52,348 nucleotides of DNA. Source: an uncultured Clostridia bacterium (GTDB taxonomy: Bacteria; Bacillota; Clostridia; Oscillospirales; Acutalibacteraceae). The DNA lies in NCBI GenBank assembly GCA_946184295.1, contig CAMHEZ010000016.1, positions 1 through 52,348 of the forward strand, written 5' to 3'. A model generated the notes under the pieces. The model did not search any database. It saw only the letters and a program-made list of their open reading frames with translations, and was not told the DNA's origin. How positions within the stretch are numbered: the stretch's first letter is position 1; each line of letters starts with the position of its first letter. Of this stretch, positions 34,926 to 44,132 are shown one piece after another. A program made the position numbers and the translations under genes.

Positions 34926-34969
34926 AAAGGGAGACACTTGCACGGTTTGGTGCAAATGTCTCCCTTTTT
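34926..34969. terminator. Bidirectional terminator between TerD and anti-sigma genes
   Basis: AAAGGGAGACA pairs with TGTCTCCCTTT around an inner GCAC/GTGC stem; A run on the left side, TTTTT on the right. Confidence 0.9.
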
Positions 34970-34990
34970 GGTGTCTGCATAAGAGCGTGT

Positions 34991-35506
34991 TCAGCGGTTT
35001 TCAGCGGAGTCATTGAGCAGCTGTTCCAACGGCATCATCACGGTTTTGCCGCCGGAGAGGATAATCGGTGCGCAGACGTCAAAACTGTCATCCATGAGAT
35101 TCTCCGCCATGTCGGACTGTTTCATGCTGTTTTCGTCCCAGATGGATTCGTCCTGTACCGTTTCTATGTCTTCCAGCTTTTCAGCTGTTTCGTCATAGAC
35201 TGAACAGGACGATTGCGCGGCATTGCTTGTGTCGAATTGAGGGGCGCTCAGGAGATTACCGATCAGCGATGTTCCGATCACCAACAGTACAGCGGCGGCG
35301 GTTCCTGCCGCAATACGGTATGCGCGGGAGCGGCCGACGAAACCTTTTGGTTTTTCGCCGAAGAATTGCTCGTAGGACTCGATGGGGACGTCCTGCCGGA
35401 TTCTGGCCGCGACTGTTTCAAACGGCGGCACCGAGACTGTGTGAGCGGTCTGGCCGATTGCTTGGTATAATTGCTCTTGAAATGCTTTCTGTTCGGTTTC
35501 CTTCAA
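34991..35506 (-). CDS. Probable anti-sigma factor (single-pass membrane protein)
   Basis: A 171-residue protein with a cytoplasmic N-terminus of about 80 residues, one membrane segment (about residues 83-105, AAGTAAAVLLVIGTSLIGNLL region) and an outside acidic tail. It has no zinc-binding anti-sigma motif. I call it an anti-sigma factor from position: it is the gene after an ECF sigma factor, with matching topology. The start is TTG 35506 with AAAGGAGGG 7 bases upstream; a longer reading runs into repeat copy D. The function is inferred, not shown by sequence. Confidence 0.65.
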   Translation of the reverse strand: MKETEQKAFQEQLYQAIGQTAHTVSVPPFETVAARIRQDVPIESYEQFFGEKPKGFVGRSRAYRIAAGTAAAVLLVIGTSLIGNLLSAPQFDTSNAAQSSCSVYDETAEKLEDIETVQDESIWDENSMKQSDMAENLMDDSFDVCAPIILSGGKTVMMPLEQLLNDSAENR

Positions 35507-35535
35507 GACTGTCCCTCCTTTCCTGTGTCTGTATA

Positions 35536-35722
35536 TTAGCCGATTTAGTATTCGCCCGACCCTGTTGCGTGTCACAATGCGTCTCGCTCGTTCGGCTACG
35601 CCTCACTCGTGGGGCGCTGCCCCACCCCCTGCGAGGGCTCTGCCCTCGACCCGCCAAGAGGTGCCAGCACCCCCTTGCATTCCCGCGCTCGCATTCGCTC
35701 GCTAATTATGGCGCTGCGCTTG
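35536..35722 (-). repeat. Dispersed multi-hairpin repeat, copy D (between sigma and anti-sigma genes)
   Basis: Minus-strand copy. Read on the minus strand it starts about AGCGCAGCGCCATAATTAGC and shows GAGGGCAGAGCCCTC, GTGGGGCAGCGCCCCAC, and ends GGGCGAATACTAAATCGG. It begins within 20 bases after the sigma stop codon, in the same relation to the preceding gene as copies B, C and E, and separates the sigma gene from the anti-sigma gene in one transcript. Confidence 0.85.
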
Positions 35723-35740
35723 CTTTTTCTTTTTTCGGTT

Positions 35741-36280
35741 TTAAAAATCTTCGCCCAACAGACTGCGCAGCTTTTTGAGCGCCTGCGCGTGGCGCCATTT
35801 GACAGTGCCGAGCGGCTTGTCAAGGATTCCTGCCACCTCTGCGAGCGTCAGGCCGGACAGTGCGTGGAGTGAAACGATCTGCCGTTCCTCGTCGGAAAGC
35901 CGGTTCATCGCCTGGGCCAGCGCTTGGGCGTTGACGGCGCGTTCCTCCGCGTTGTCGCCGCTGCACAGTTCATCGGTCAGGCCAACTTCGATACGCCGAC
36001 TGGTATTTTTTTGAAAATAAGTCAGCGCCAGCCGCCCCGCAATCTTGTAAACCCACGATTTGCCGCAGCCTGTCGGGACGAATTTGGGCGCGTATCTGTA
36101 GACCCGGAGGAAGGTGTCTTGCGCGAGGTCTTCGGCCACCTGTGTATTGCCGACCGTTGAGAGAAGATATCCGTATATTTCGCGGTACATGACGTTATAT
36201 AATGTTTCGAGCGCGCCCATATCGCCGCCCGCAATGGCCAATATCAGCCTGTCGGCCGTCTGCTGATCCAACGTACCCAT
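35741..36280 (-). CDS. RNA polymerase ECF-type sigma factor
   Basis: A 179-residue sigma factor of the extracytoplasmic function type. Region 2 shows EDLAQDTFLRVYRYAPKF (about residue 55), and region 4 shows LSDEERQIVSLHALSG followed by the HTH LAEVAGILDKPLGTVKWRHA (about 146). It directs RNA polymerase to stress-type promoters. ATG at 36280 has AGGAGGG 10 bases upstream. Operon: sigma then anti-sigma, with a repeat element between. It is divergent from a YdjM-like membrane protein gene, which is a candidate for control by it, but the promoters in the shared region look like sigma-A. Confidence 0.9.
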   Translation of the reverse strand: MGTLDQQTADRLILAIAGGDMGALETLYNVMYREIYGYLLSTVGNTQVAEDLAQDTFLRVYRYAPKFVPTGCGKSWVYKIAGRLALTYFQKNTSRRIEVGLTDELCSGDNAEERAVNAQALAQAMNRLSDEERQIVSLHALSGLTLAEVAGILDKPLGTVKWRHAQALKKLRSLLGEDF

Positions 36281-36376
36281 GCAAAATCTTCCCTCCTGTC
36301 TGTTATAACCGATGAAAACGGTTTTTGGTTGGTGAATTTTTTTTTCGTTCCCGGGTGTTTGCCATATGATAAAATC

Positions 36377-36405
36377 ATTATACATCATGACAGACGGATT
36401 GGCAA
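36377..36405 (-). promoter_or_regulatory. Promoter of the ECF sigma operon
   Basis: On the minus strand TTGCCA (36405-36400) and TATAAT (36382-36377) with a 17-bp spacer; leader of about 95 nt. It resembles a sigma-A promoter, not an obvious autoregulatory ECF motif. Confidence 0.7.
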
Positions 36406-36446
36406 CTGTTCCGCAGAAAAGAATCGTATCGTATTTGAAATCAGAG

Positions 36447-36475
36447 TTGATTTTTGTCGCATTTAATGGTATAAT
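36447..36475 (+). promoter_or_regulatory. Sigma-A promoter of the YdjM-like gene
   Basis: TTGATT at 36447-36452 and TATAAT at 36470-36475 with a 17-bp spacer. Confidence 0.75.
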
Positions 36476-36517
36476 CGGATTGTTGAAAAAATACAAGCAG
36501 GAAGGATTATTTAAAAT

Positions 36518-37033
36518 ATGACAGGAAAAACGCATCTTTTAGCGGGAGCTTTTACAGCGCTCGCGTGTCACTGCACCGGGGCGGAAGTGGTGATGGTGTG
36601 CTTCGGCGCACTGCTGCCGGATATCGACCAAGCGCAATCCACTGTCGGGCAGAAGGCGCCTCTGTTGGGGCGTATTCTGACGCACCGCGGCCCGACCCAC
36701 AGTCTGCTGATGCTGGCGGCTGCAACTTTTGTCAACCCTTGGTTGGGAGTGGGTGTGCTGACTCATTTGCTGCTGGATATGATGACCGCCAAAGGCGTGC
36801 TGCTGTTGTGGCCGTGGCACAAAAAGTGCCGTTTGCCGCTGGCCAAGTACAATAAAACTCGGGGCAAATGGGAAAAGGTGCTGCAATATGCGCTGCTGGC
36901 GGGGACGGTGCTGCTCTGTATCGCCTCGACGGACCGCTTTTTTGACGCGCCGGGTATCATTCAGAATCTGACCGCGGGCTTTGAGAGCATCAAACAATAC
37001 CTTCACAATATCCTCACAATGCTTTTTAAGTAA
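36518..37033 (+). CDS. YdjM-like membrane-bound putative metal-dependent hydrolase
   Basis: A 171-residue membrane protein of the YdjM/DUF457 group, annotated in general as a membrane-bound metal-dependent hydrolase. Conserved parts are the start MTGKTHLLAGAF, GALLPDIDQAQS (Asp pair) and THRGPTHSLLM (His residues), which could bind a metal. About four hydrophobic segments. AGGAAGG lies upstream. Divergent from the ECF sigma gene. Physiological role unknown. Confidence 0.82.
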   Translation: MTGKTHLLAGAFTALACHCTGAEVVMVCFGALLPDIDQAQSTVGQKAPLLGRILTHRGPTHSLLMLAAATFVNPWLGVGVLTHLLLDMMTAKGVLLLWPWHKKCRLPLAKYNKTRGKWEKVLQYALLAGTVLLCIASTDRFFDAPGIIQNLTAGFESIKQYLHNILTMLFK

Positions 37034-37139
37034 ATTAAAGGTTGGCTTTATATACTATTGTCAGAAAGAGCGAAGGAAACAAACCCAAACGAAAAGAAAA
37101 CAAATTCAAAAATCCGCTTCGCTTGCAGGAGGTAATCAT

Positions 37140-38402
37140 ATGAAAAACGAATTATTATTGAAATACTTGGCAGGTCTGATGGCAGTGAATGTTTGCGCAA
37201 TGGCATTGGCGGGTTGTGCAGCCGGTTCAACCGATTCCTCCGCGACAGAAACAACGACCCATACGGCAGCGGTCAGCACCGTCACCGAAACAGCCGACAC
37301 GACAGAAGGTGAGATTGTCACCACGTCTCTCAACACTGCCGCCAGCGGCAAGCTGAATGCGGCCGATCTCTTTACTGACCGCGACCTCACCCAGACCGCT
37401 GATCTCACCGAAGCCACCACCTACACCATCACTGACGGCAAGAATATTACCATCAAAGAGGCGGGCGTGTATGTCATCACCGGTTCGGCTTCCGATGTGA
37501 CCATCACTGTGGAAGCAACCTCTGAGGATAAGGTGCAAATCGTGCTGAACGGCGTGAGCATCACCAACAGCGACGCACCTTGTATCTACGTCAAGCAGGC
37601 CGATAAGGTGTTTGTCACCTCTGTCGGGGACAATACCCTCTCTGTCACGGGCACCTTTACGGCGGACGGTGATACCAATACCGACGGCGTGATTTTCTCC
37701 AAGGATGATCTGGTACTCAACGGCACCGGCACGCTGACCATCTCCTCCACGGACAACGGCGTTGTCTGCAAGGACGATCTCAAGGTCACCGGCGGCACCT
37801 ACAACATCACCGCCTCCTCCAAGGCCTTTGAAGCCAACGATTCTATCCGCGTGGCGGACGGCACCTTCAACCTTACAGTCGGCACCGACGGCCTTCATGC
37901 CGAGAACGAGGAAGACGATTCCCTGGGTTATATTTACATCGGCAGCGGTACGTTCAATATTCAGGCCGGCGATGACGGTATCCATGCCAACTCGCTCGTG
38001 CAGATTGACGGCGGTAATTTCACCGTTTCCGCAGCCGAGTGTATCGAAGGCACGTATATCCAGATTAACGACGGCACCTTCAATCTGTCCAGCTGGGACG
38101 ACGGTATCAACGCCGCGAACAAGTCCAGCGCTTACACCCCTACCGTTGAGATCAACGGCGGCAGCATCACCATCACGATGAGCGCGGGCGATACCGACGG
38201 CATCGACTCCAACGGCAATATCATCGTCAACGGCGGAACCATCAACGTTACCGGTCAGTCCAGCTTTGACTATGATGGCACGGCGCAGTACAACGGCGGT
38301 ACGATCATCGTCAACGGCCAGCAGGTCGATTCTATCCCCAACCAGATGATGGGCGGCGGCGGCATGGGCGGCTTTGGCGGCGGCCACGGCGGCAGAAGAT
38401 AA
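37140..38402 (+). CDS. Cthe_2159-like carbohydrate-binding lipoprotein (DUF4353)
   Basis: A 420-residue surface lipoprotein. The signal has a lipobox AGC at about residue 29 (MALAGCAAGS), then a Thr/Ser-rich linker. Residues about 60-400 are a right-handed beta-helix-like repeat with many GGT/GGS turns (for example GTFNLTVGTDGLHAEN and GTFNIQAGDDGIHANS), as in the Clostridium thermocellum Cthe_2159 family, which binds acidic plant polysaccharides such as polygalacturonate with calcium. The C-terminus is GGGGMGGFGGGHGGRR, a Gly/Met/His-rich tail. GCAGGAGG lies before the ATG. Whether it binds pectin here is untested. The 106 bases before it, after the YdjM-like gene, show no promoter. Confidence 0.87.
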   Translation: MKNELLLKYLAGLMAVNVCAMALAGCAAGSTDSSATETTTHTAAVSTVTETADTTEGEIVTTSLNTAASGKLNAADLFTDRDLTQTADLTEATTYTITDGKNITIKEAGVYVITGSASDVTITVEATSEDKVQIVLNGVSITNSDAPCIYVKQADKVFVTSVGDNTLSVTGTFTADGDTNTDGVIFSKDDLVLNGTGTLTISSTDNGVVCKDDLKVTGGTYNITASSKAFEANDSIRVADGTFNLTVGTDGLHAENEEDDSLGYIYIGSGTFNIQAGDDGIHANSLVQIDGGNFTVSAAECIEGTYIQINDGTFNLSSWDDGINAANKSSAYTPTVEINGGSITITMSAGDTDGIDSNGNIIVNGGTINVTGQSSFDYDGTAQYNGGTIIVNGQQVDSIPNQMMGGGGMGGFGGGHGGRR

Positions 38403-38456
38403 TCAATCCCTCCATTTGACAATTACCCTCCAATACAATTTTCAAACCAATATGCA

Positions 38457-38508
38457 CAAGAAAAGACCTCCACGGGCAGCCGTTGCTGTATCCGGGGAGG
38501 TCTGTTCT
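38457..38508. terminator. Terminator between convergent lipoprotein and exporter genes
   Basis: AGACCTCC pairs with GGAGGTCT with a loop of about 27 nt that pairs partly (GGGCAGC...); AAGAAAAG flank on the left gives the T run for the minus strand, GTTCTT on the right. Confidence 0.7.
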
Positions 38509-38539
38509 TATGCCGTTGAAAAAGGTCAGGTGAACCCCC

Positions 38540-39367
38540 TCAGCTTCCCGTGGAGCGGTAGTGCCTCACGCCGACCTTCCAGAGAAGGTAGCAGGGAATC
38601 AGGAAGAGCAGCGCCAGCAGCGGCAGCAGGCCATAGAGAAAATTGTCGCTGCGGCCGATGAGATAGAGCAGCGGATAATACTGTACCAGCGCGTAAGGAA
38701 TGATGAAGGTGCAGAACTGCATCATGCGTTTGCCATAAATACTGATCGGGTATTTGCCGTATTCGCGGGCGCCGTCGGTGAGAATATTCATAAATTCCAG
38801 CCCTTCGAGTGTGTAGAAGCACAGCACCGCGTAGATCAGGAAAATGCCGCAGAAGAGCGCCGTGCCGCCGAGCAGCATGAGGAAAACCGTCAGCATGCGA
38901 CCCGCATTCCATGTGACACCGCTGTGTGTGACGCCGTAGGCAAACATGACGATCGCCTGTGCCAGCTTGCCGAAGCGGCTCAGCTCAATTTTATGTCCCA
39001 ACACCTGCAAAATCTCGTGGCGCGGACGGGTGAGTACCCGGTCAAATTCGCCCCGGCGCACCATGCCGTCGAAGGTGTCGAATCCGCGGGCGATACACTC
39101 GCCGAGAGAATATTCCGTCAGCATGACGGAAAAGCAGAGCAGCACCTCGCTGTAGGAAAAGCCTTCGACACTGCCGAAGCGGTCAAACATAAAATAGATG
39201 CCCAGAAACATATTGAAGGACACCAGAAACTGCCCGAAGGCTGTCATGAGGAAAGAGGCCTTGTACTGCATGACCGAGCGGAGATGAATGGAAAGGTAGT
39301 GGCCGTACAATCTGAGGGCGGAAACTTTGTGCCGTGATGGTGTGTTCATATCATTCTTGCTGTTCAT
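38540..39367 (-). CDS. ABC-2 type transporter permease (COG3694-like)
   Basis: A 275-residue membrane protein of the ABC-2 family with six hydrophobic segments. It shows VRRGEFDRVLTRPRHEILQV (about residue 104), typical of the COG3694 permeases that work with a COG4587 partner. It is the last gene of a three-gene minus-strand operon, beginning 5 bases after the preceding permease; AAGGGGG lies before the ATG at 39367. It forms an exporter with the two upstream genes; the substrate is unknown. Confidence 0.85.
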   Translation of the reverse strand: MNSKNDMNTPSRHKVSALRLYGHYLSIHLRSVMQYKASFLMTAFGQFLVSFNMFLGIYFMFDRFGSVEGFSYSEVLLCFSVMLTEYSLGECIARGFDTFDGMVRRGEFDRVLTRPRHEILQVLGHKIELSRFGKLAQAIVMFAYGVTHSGVTWNAGRMLTVFLMLLGGTALFCGIFLIYAVLCFYTLEGLEFMNILTDGAREYGKYPISIYGKRMMQFCTFIIPYALVQYYPLLYLIGRSDNFLYGLLPLLALLFLIPCYLLWKVGVRHYRSTGS

Positions 39368-39372
39368 ATTGC

Positions 39373-40227
39373 TTAGCCCCCTTGTACCGTCGTTTTTTTG
39401 ATGGCTAGTGCGTTGAGCCATTTCCCAAGCATTACCAGCGCGAAAATCCAGAAGAGTTGCAGCGCCACGGCGCGCAGCAATGCGTGCCCCGCCAGATTGC
39501 CACTGTAGACGCGCAGCGGCACGTTCTGCATGGCGGCAAAGGGCGACAGCTCCATGACGGCCTGTATCGGCCGGGGAAAGAAGGGCAGCGGAATCACCGC
39601 GCCCTGAAAAAATTCCGCCGCCATGGAAAACAGCAGCCGCAGCCCCAGCGGCGAGATGGTGAAAAAGGTGAGCATATAAACAATCATGCAGACCGCCACT
39701 GTCACCAGCAGTCCCAGCACCATGGTGAGCAGAAACAGCAGCGCGGTCACAGGGTCGGCTGGCGCGTGCATACGGTACGGTTCGGGCAGAAACGCCGCGA
39801 CGATCAGAATCGGGAAACAGCGCAGCAGTCCCGCCGAAAGTCGCGTGGCCGCGCTGCGTGCAAACCACATATCGTAGAGGTTGATGGGGCGACAAAGCTC
39901 ATACGCCACGCCGCCGCCGCCGATGCAATCGAACAGTTCACCCTCCATCAGCCACGCCATGAAGAAGGCGAGAAACGCCTGCTGGAGCCACAGATAAGAC
40001 GAAAGCTGGCCCAGTGTCATCGGAAAGGCTGCGGGATTGGTGCGGTGAAAGGCCAGAAAGACCTTGATTTCCATAAAGCCCCATGCGAATTGCGTGGCAA
40101 CGCCTGCCAGCGCGGCGGCGCGGTACTGCAATCCGGTGAGAAAGCGCAGGCGGAAGAAGGCCAGATTATTTTGCGGATTTGGGTGAGGGCGCGTTACGTC
40201 GGCGGCAGAAAAATCAGAAAATCGCAT
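39373..40227 (-). CDS. ABC-2 type transporter permease (COG4587-like)
   Basis: A 284-residue permease with six membrane segments and the family segment AYELCRPINLYDMWFARSA (about residue 103). It is the middle gene of the operon, 10 bases after the ATPase stop; GAGGTGG lies 5 bases before ATG 40227. An ATG at 40248 would overlap the ATPase gene and is less likely. Heterodimer partner of the next permease. Confidence 0.85.
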   Translation of the reverse strand: MRFSDFSAADVTRPHPNPQNNLAFFRLRFLTGLQYRAAALAGVATQFAWGFMEIKVFLAFHRTNPAAFPMTLGQLSSYLWLQQAFLAFFMAWLMEGELFDCIGGGGVAYELCRPINLYDMWFARSAATRLSAGLLRCFPILIVAAFLPEPYRMHAPADPVTALLFLLTMVLGLLVTVAVCMIVYMLTFFTISPLGLRLLFSMAAEFFQGAVIPLPFFPRPIQAVMELSPFAAMQNVPLRVYSGNLAGHALLRAVALQLFWIFALVMLGKWLNALAIKKTTVQGG

Positions 40228-40237
40228 GACGGCCACC

Positions 40238-41026
40238 TCAAATCTCATAGGAGCGATACAGCTCCGCGACGGTTTTGTCGATATCCTCGCCGCCGCGTCG
40301 GATATCCTCCAGACTGCCGTCCAGCAGCAGCCGTCCCTTGCCGATGAGGATAATGCGCTTGGTGATGGCCTCGATGTCCTGCATATCGTGGGTAGTGAGC
40401 AGAACGGTGGTGTTGTGGGTCTGATTGCGCTTGACGATAAATTCCCGCACGGCGATTTTGGACACCGCGTCGAGGCCGATAGTCGGCTCGTCCAGAAAGA
40501 GAATTTTCGGCGAGTGGAGCAGCGAGGCGGCCAGCTCACAGCGCATTCTCTGACCGAGTGAAAGCTGACGGGCAGGGGTGCGCAGCAGCTCTCCAAGGTC
40601 GAGCAGCTCGGTCAGTTCATCGAGATTGTCGCGGTAAGCGGCATGCGGAACGGAATAAATATCCCGCAGCAGCTCGAAGGAGTCGATGACCGGCACGTCC
40701 CACCAGAGCTGGGAGCGCTGGCCGAATACCACGCCGATCTGTGCTACATGGTCAATGCGGTTTTTCCAAGGGGTGCGGCCGTCCACCAGACATTCCCCGC
40801 TGTCGGGCGTGAGAATGCCGCTGAGAATCTTGATGGTGGTGGATTTCCCCGCGCCGTTGGGGCCGATGTACCCGACCGTTTCCCCATCTTGTACGGTGAA
40901 GCTGATGTGATCCAGCGCCTGTACGTTTTCGTACTCGCGCCGGAAGAACGAACGCGCCGCCTCTTTGAATCCGGCGTTTCGCTTGGCGACCTTGTAGGTC
41001 TTGCAGATGTTTTTCATGACAATCAT
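40238..41026 (-). CDS. ABC transporter ATP-binding protein (COG4586-like)
   Basis: A 262-residue ATPase. Walker A is GPNGAGKSTT (about residue 58), signature is LSLGQRMRCELAASLL (about 152), Walker B is ILFLDEPTIGLD (about 172) and the H-loop is LLTTHDMQDIE. FFRREYENVQALDHISF at the start is typical of COG4586. AGGAGG lies before ATG 41026. First gene of the exporter operon. Confidence 0.9.
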   Translation of the reverse strand: MIVMKNICKTYKVAKRNAGFKEAARSFFRREYENVQALDHISFTVQDGETVGYIGPNGAGKSTTIKILSGILTPDSGECLVDGRTPWKNRIDHVAQIGVVFGQRSQLWWDVPVIDSFELLRDIYSVPHAAYRDNLDELTELLDLGELLRTPARQLSLGQRMRCELAASLLHSPKILFLDEPTIGLDAVSKIAVREFIVKRNQTHNTTVLLTTHDMQDIEAITKRIILIGKGRLLLDGSLEDIRRGGEDIDKTVAELYRSYEI

Positions 41027-41156
41027 AACGGTTCCTCCTGAAAGAAATAGGAATGATATTCGCCATGCGGTCTGCGTTCTTTTGGATTTTGCCAAAGGAA
41101 ATACCGTATGTGAATGAGCGGATTTCTGCTGCGTTTTTGAGCGAAAAGGGAACGCT

Positions 41157-41185
41157 ATTTTAACACAGCAAGTGGGAATTGTCAA
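41157..41185 (-). promoter_or_regulatory. Sigma-A promoter of the ABC-2 exporter operon
   Basis: On the minus strand TTGACA (41185-41180) and TAAAAT (41162-41157) with a 17-bp spacer; leader of about 125 nt. Confidence 0.75.
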
Positions 41186-41230
41186 TCATTTATTTTTGCG
41201 CAGATTAAAAATTTACAATTTATTCATAAA

Positions 41231-41273
41231 AATAAAAAGCCCTGCACATCGAAAAGATGCGCAGAGCCTTTGT
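41231..41273 (-). terminator. Terminator of ldh
   Basis: On the minus strand GGCTCTGCGCATC pairs with GATGTGCAGGGC, followed by TTTTTATTTTT. Confidence 0.88.
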
Positions 41274-41298
41274 CAACCGGTCGTGATGAGGCGGCAGG

Positions 41299-42246
41299 TT
41301 AAAAAATGTCGTCGATAATCTTTTGAAGCGTGTCGGCGGAATTTCTCAATGCCAGCGCTTCCTGTCCGTTCAGTTCAATCGGCACGGTGCCTTCCACACC
41401 GTCCTTGCCGACGATCGCGGGCATACTGAGGGCGATATCGTTGATGCCGTAATTGTCGTGCTGAATGCTGGAGATGGGCAGAATGGATTTTTCGTCGCGC
41501 ACAATGGCCTCACAGATGCGCTTGACCGACATGGCGATGCCGTAGTAGGTCGCGCCCTTGCGGTTGATGATTTCATAGGCGCTGTTCTTGACGTCCTCGG
41601 CAATCGCGCTCATGGAATCCTGATGATTGAAGTGACCGCGCATTTCGCAGAAGTTGTTGAGCGGAATGCCCGAGACGTTGGCGCTGCTCCATGCGGCAAT
41701 TTCGCTGTCGCCGTGCTCGCCGATGATGAATGCGTGAATCGAGCGGCTGTCCACGCCGAGGTGCTGCCCCAGCAGGTATTTCAGACGGGCAGTGTCCAGC
41801 ACTGTGCCGGAGCCGAAGACACGGTTTTCCGGGAAACCGCTGAGCTTGGCGGCGGTGTAGGTGAGAATATCCACGGGATTGGCTACCACCAGCAGGATAC
41901 CGTCCTGATTGTGCTTGGCAATCTCGGGAATGATGGACTTGAAAATGCCCACGTTCTTTTTGACCAGATCGAGACGGGTTTCACCGGGCTTCTGACCGGC
42001 GCCGGCGGTGACGATGATGACGGCGGCATCGGCGATGTCGCTGTAATCCCCCGCGTAAATCTGCATCGGCTTGGCGAAGGGCAGACCGTGGCTGATGTCG
42101 AGCGCCTCGCCCTCGGCCTTTTCGCGGCTCACGTCGATGAGCACCATTTCGGAGAAGAGACCGCTCTCCATCAGCGCAAACGCCGACGCGCTGCCCACAA
42201 AGCCGCAGCCCACGATCGCGGCTTTTCTGCTGTTGATTTCACTCAT
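41299..42246 (-). CDS. ldh: L-lactate dehydrogenase
   Basis: Reduces pyruvate to L-lactate with NADH, regenerating NAD+ in fermentation. The 315-residue protein shows the Rossmann motif GCGFVGSASAFALM (about residue 14), AGAGQKPGETRLDLV with the substrate-loop Arg, NPVDIL, and the catalytic His in GEHGDSEIAAWS (about 178). Malate dehydrogenase is less likely, since the loop residue before the Arg-containing segment is Gln as in lactate dehydrogenases. It reads as a single gene between typA and its own terminator, with no clear separate promoter in the 56 bases before it. Confidence 0.93.
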   Translation of the reverse strand: MSEINSRKAAIVGCGFVGSASAFALMESGLFSEMVLIDVSREKAEGEALDISHGLPFAKPMQIYAGDYSDIADAAVIIVTAGAGQKPGETRLDLVKKNVGIFKSIIPEIAKHNQDGILLVVANPVDILTYTAAKLSGFPENRVFGSGTVLDTARLKYLLGQHLGVDSRSIHAFIIGEHGDSEIAAWSSANVSGIPLNNFCEMRGHFNHQDSMSAIAEDVKNSAYEIINRKGATYYGIAMSVKRICEAIVRDEKSILPISSIQHDNYGINDIALSMPAIVGKDGVEGTVPIELNGQEALALRNSADTLQKIIDDIF

Positions 42247-42302
42247 GATTGGAAAACCTCGCTTTTCTTTATGATTTGTTATTATTAACTATTCATTATT
42301 CA

Positions 42303-44132
42303 TTATTCTTTACTTCTGCTCCATGCCTTCATGCGCAGTGCCTTATCCAGAATGACCTTCCGCATACGAATGGACTTGGGCGTGACTTCGACCAGCTCGT
42401 CGTCGGCGATAAATTCCAGACACTGCTCCAGACTCAGCACCGTGTGGGGTACCAGGCGGAGCGCTTCATCGGAACCGGCGGCACGCGTATTGGTGACGTG
42501 CTTCTTCTTGCACACGTTGACCACAATGTCTTCCGATTTGGGAGACGCGCCCACAATCATGCCCTCATACACCGGCACGTTGGGGCCGATAAACATTCTG
42601 CCGCGGTCCTGTGAGTTCCACAGACCATAGGCGGTGGCCTCGCCGGTCTCATGGGCAATCAGACTGCCCTGCTGGCGGGTGGCGATATCGCCTTTATACG
42701 GCTCATAGCTGTCAAAGACGTGGTTCATGATGCCGTTGCCGTTGGTGTCGGTGAGAAATTCCGAGCGGTAGCCCATCAGGCCGCGCGCAGGAATCTTAAA
42801 TTCGAGATGGGTCATGCCGGTCTCGCGGGTGTCCATATTCAGCATTTCGGCCTTGCGGGTGCCGAGCTTTTCCATGACCGCGCCGACGTAATCCTGCGGC
42901 ACCTCGATCATCAGCAGCTCGATCGGTTCACATTTCACGCCGCTGATTTCTTTGAAGATGACCTGCGGACGGGAAACCTGAAATTCGTAATTCTGGCGAC
43001 GCATGGTTTCGATGAGAATGGAGAGGTGCAGCTCGCCGCGCCCCGATACTTTGAAGCAGTCGGTGCTGTCGGTTTCCTCCACACGCATGGCCACATTAGT
43101 CTCCACTTCCTTGAAGAGACGGTCGCGGATATTGCGGCTGGTGACGTACTTGCCCTCCTGACCCGCAAAGGGGGAGTTGTTGACCATGAACATCATGGAG
43201 ACAGTCGGCTCGTCGATTTTGATGAAGGGCAGCGGTTCCACACATTCGGGGTCGCAGGCCGTCTCGCCGATGTTGAGCTCGGTCAGGCCGGATACCGCGA
43301 TGATGTCACCCACGGAAGCCGTCGCAGCTTCCACGCGGCGCAGCCCCTCAAACTGATACAGCTTGCCGATGCGCACGTTCTGGGTGGTGCCGTCGCGATG
43401 GCAAAGCACTAAAGACTGTCCGGTTTTGATGCTGCCGCGCTCCACACGGCCGATGCCGATGCGGCCGACATAGTCGTCGTAATCGATATTGGAGAAAAGC
43501 ACCTGCGCCGCGCCCTCCAAGTCTCCAACGGGGGCGGGCACTTCGTTGATGATGGTCTCAAAGAGGTCGGTCATGTCCTTGCCCATGTTGTCGGGGTAGA
43601 GCGAGGAATAGCCGTCACGGCCGGAGGCATAGACCACCGGAAATTCCAGCTGATCTTCGTCTGCGCCGAGGTCGATAAAAAGGTCTAGGATTTCGTCGAT
43701 GACCTCAGCGGGGCGTGCGCCGGGGCGGTCGATCTTGTTGATGACGACGATCGGCTTCTTGCCGAGGCTGAGCGCTTTTTTCAGCACGAAGCGGGTCTGG
43801 GGCATACAGCCCTCAAAAGCGTCCACCAGCAGCAGGATACCGTCCACCATCATGAGAATGCGCTCCACCTCGCCGCCGAAATCGGCGTGGCCGGGGGTGT
43901 CGATAATGTTGATCTTGATGCCCTTATACATGACGGCGGTCTGCTTGGAGAGAATCGTGATGCCGCGTTCGCGTTCCAGATCGCCTGAATCCATGACGCG
44001 CTCGGCGACAGCTTCATTTTCGCGGAAAACGCCGCTCTGTTTGAGCAGCTGGTCTACCAAAGTGGTCTTGCCGTGGTCAACGTGGGCGACGATGGCGATA
44101 TTTCTCAATCTTTCCTGTGAAGAAACACTCAT
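42303..44132 (-). CDS. typA: Ribosome-associated GTPase TypA/BipA
   Basis: A 609-residue translational GTPase related to EF-G; it binds the 70S ribosome and helps 50S assembly and stress adaptation, especially in the cold. G1 AHVDHGKTT (about residue 16), [12 protein letters not shown] (G3, about 79), [10 protein letters not shown] (G4, about 133), then beta-barrel, domains III and V, and the BipA-specific C-terminal domain with [19 protein letters not shown] (about 541). The start is ATG 44132 with AGAGGT upstream; extensions toward 44309 have no family resemblance. Confidence 0.96.
   Translation of the reverse strand: MSVSSQERLRNIAIVAHVDHGKTTLVDQLLKQSGVFRENEAVAERVMDSGDLERERGITILSKQTAVMYKGIKINIIDTPGHADFGGEVERILMMVDGILLLVDAFEGCMPQTRFVLKKALSLGKKPIVVINKIDRPGARPAEVIDEILDLFIDLGADEDQLEFPVVYASGRDGYSSLYPDNMGKDMTDLFETIINEVPAPVGDLEGAAQVLFSNIDYDDYVGRIGIGRVERGSIKTGQSLVLCHRDGTTQNVRIGKLYQFEGLRRVEAATASVGDIIAVSGLTELNIGETACDPECVEPLPFIKIDEPTVSMMFMVNNSPFAGQEGKYVTSRNIRDRLFKEVETNVAMRVEETDSTDCFKVSGRGELHLSILIETMRRQNYEFQVSRPQVIFKEISGVKCEPIELLMIEVPQDYVGAVMEKLGTRKAEMLNMDTRETGMTHLEFKIPARGLMGYRSEFLTDTNGNGIMNHVFDSYEPYKGDIATRQQGSLIAHETGEATAYGLWNSQDRGRMFIGPNVPVYEGMIVGASPKSEDIVVNVCKKKHVTNTRAAGSDEALRLVPHTVLSLEQCLEFIADDELVEVTPKSIRMRKVILDKALRMKAWSRSKE

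Noticed and set aside
36281-36535. N-terminal extension of the ECF sigma factor
   Set aside because: It would cover both divergent promoters and the intergenic region and has no sigma factor resemblance; ATG 36280 has AGGAGGG.
38374-38661. Short plus-strand frame over the terminator and end of the exporter gene
   Set aside because: Overlaps a terminator hairpin and a real minus-strand gene, with no ribosome-binding site.
41299-42246. Reading ldh as malate dehydrogenase
   Set aside because: The substrate-loop segment GQKPGETR has Gln before KPGETR as in lactate dehydrogenases, and the enzyme fits a fermenting organism; an assay would settle it.
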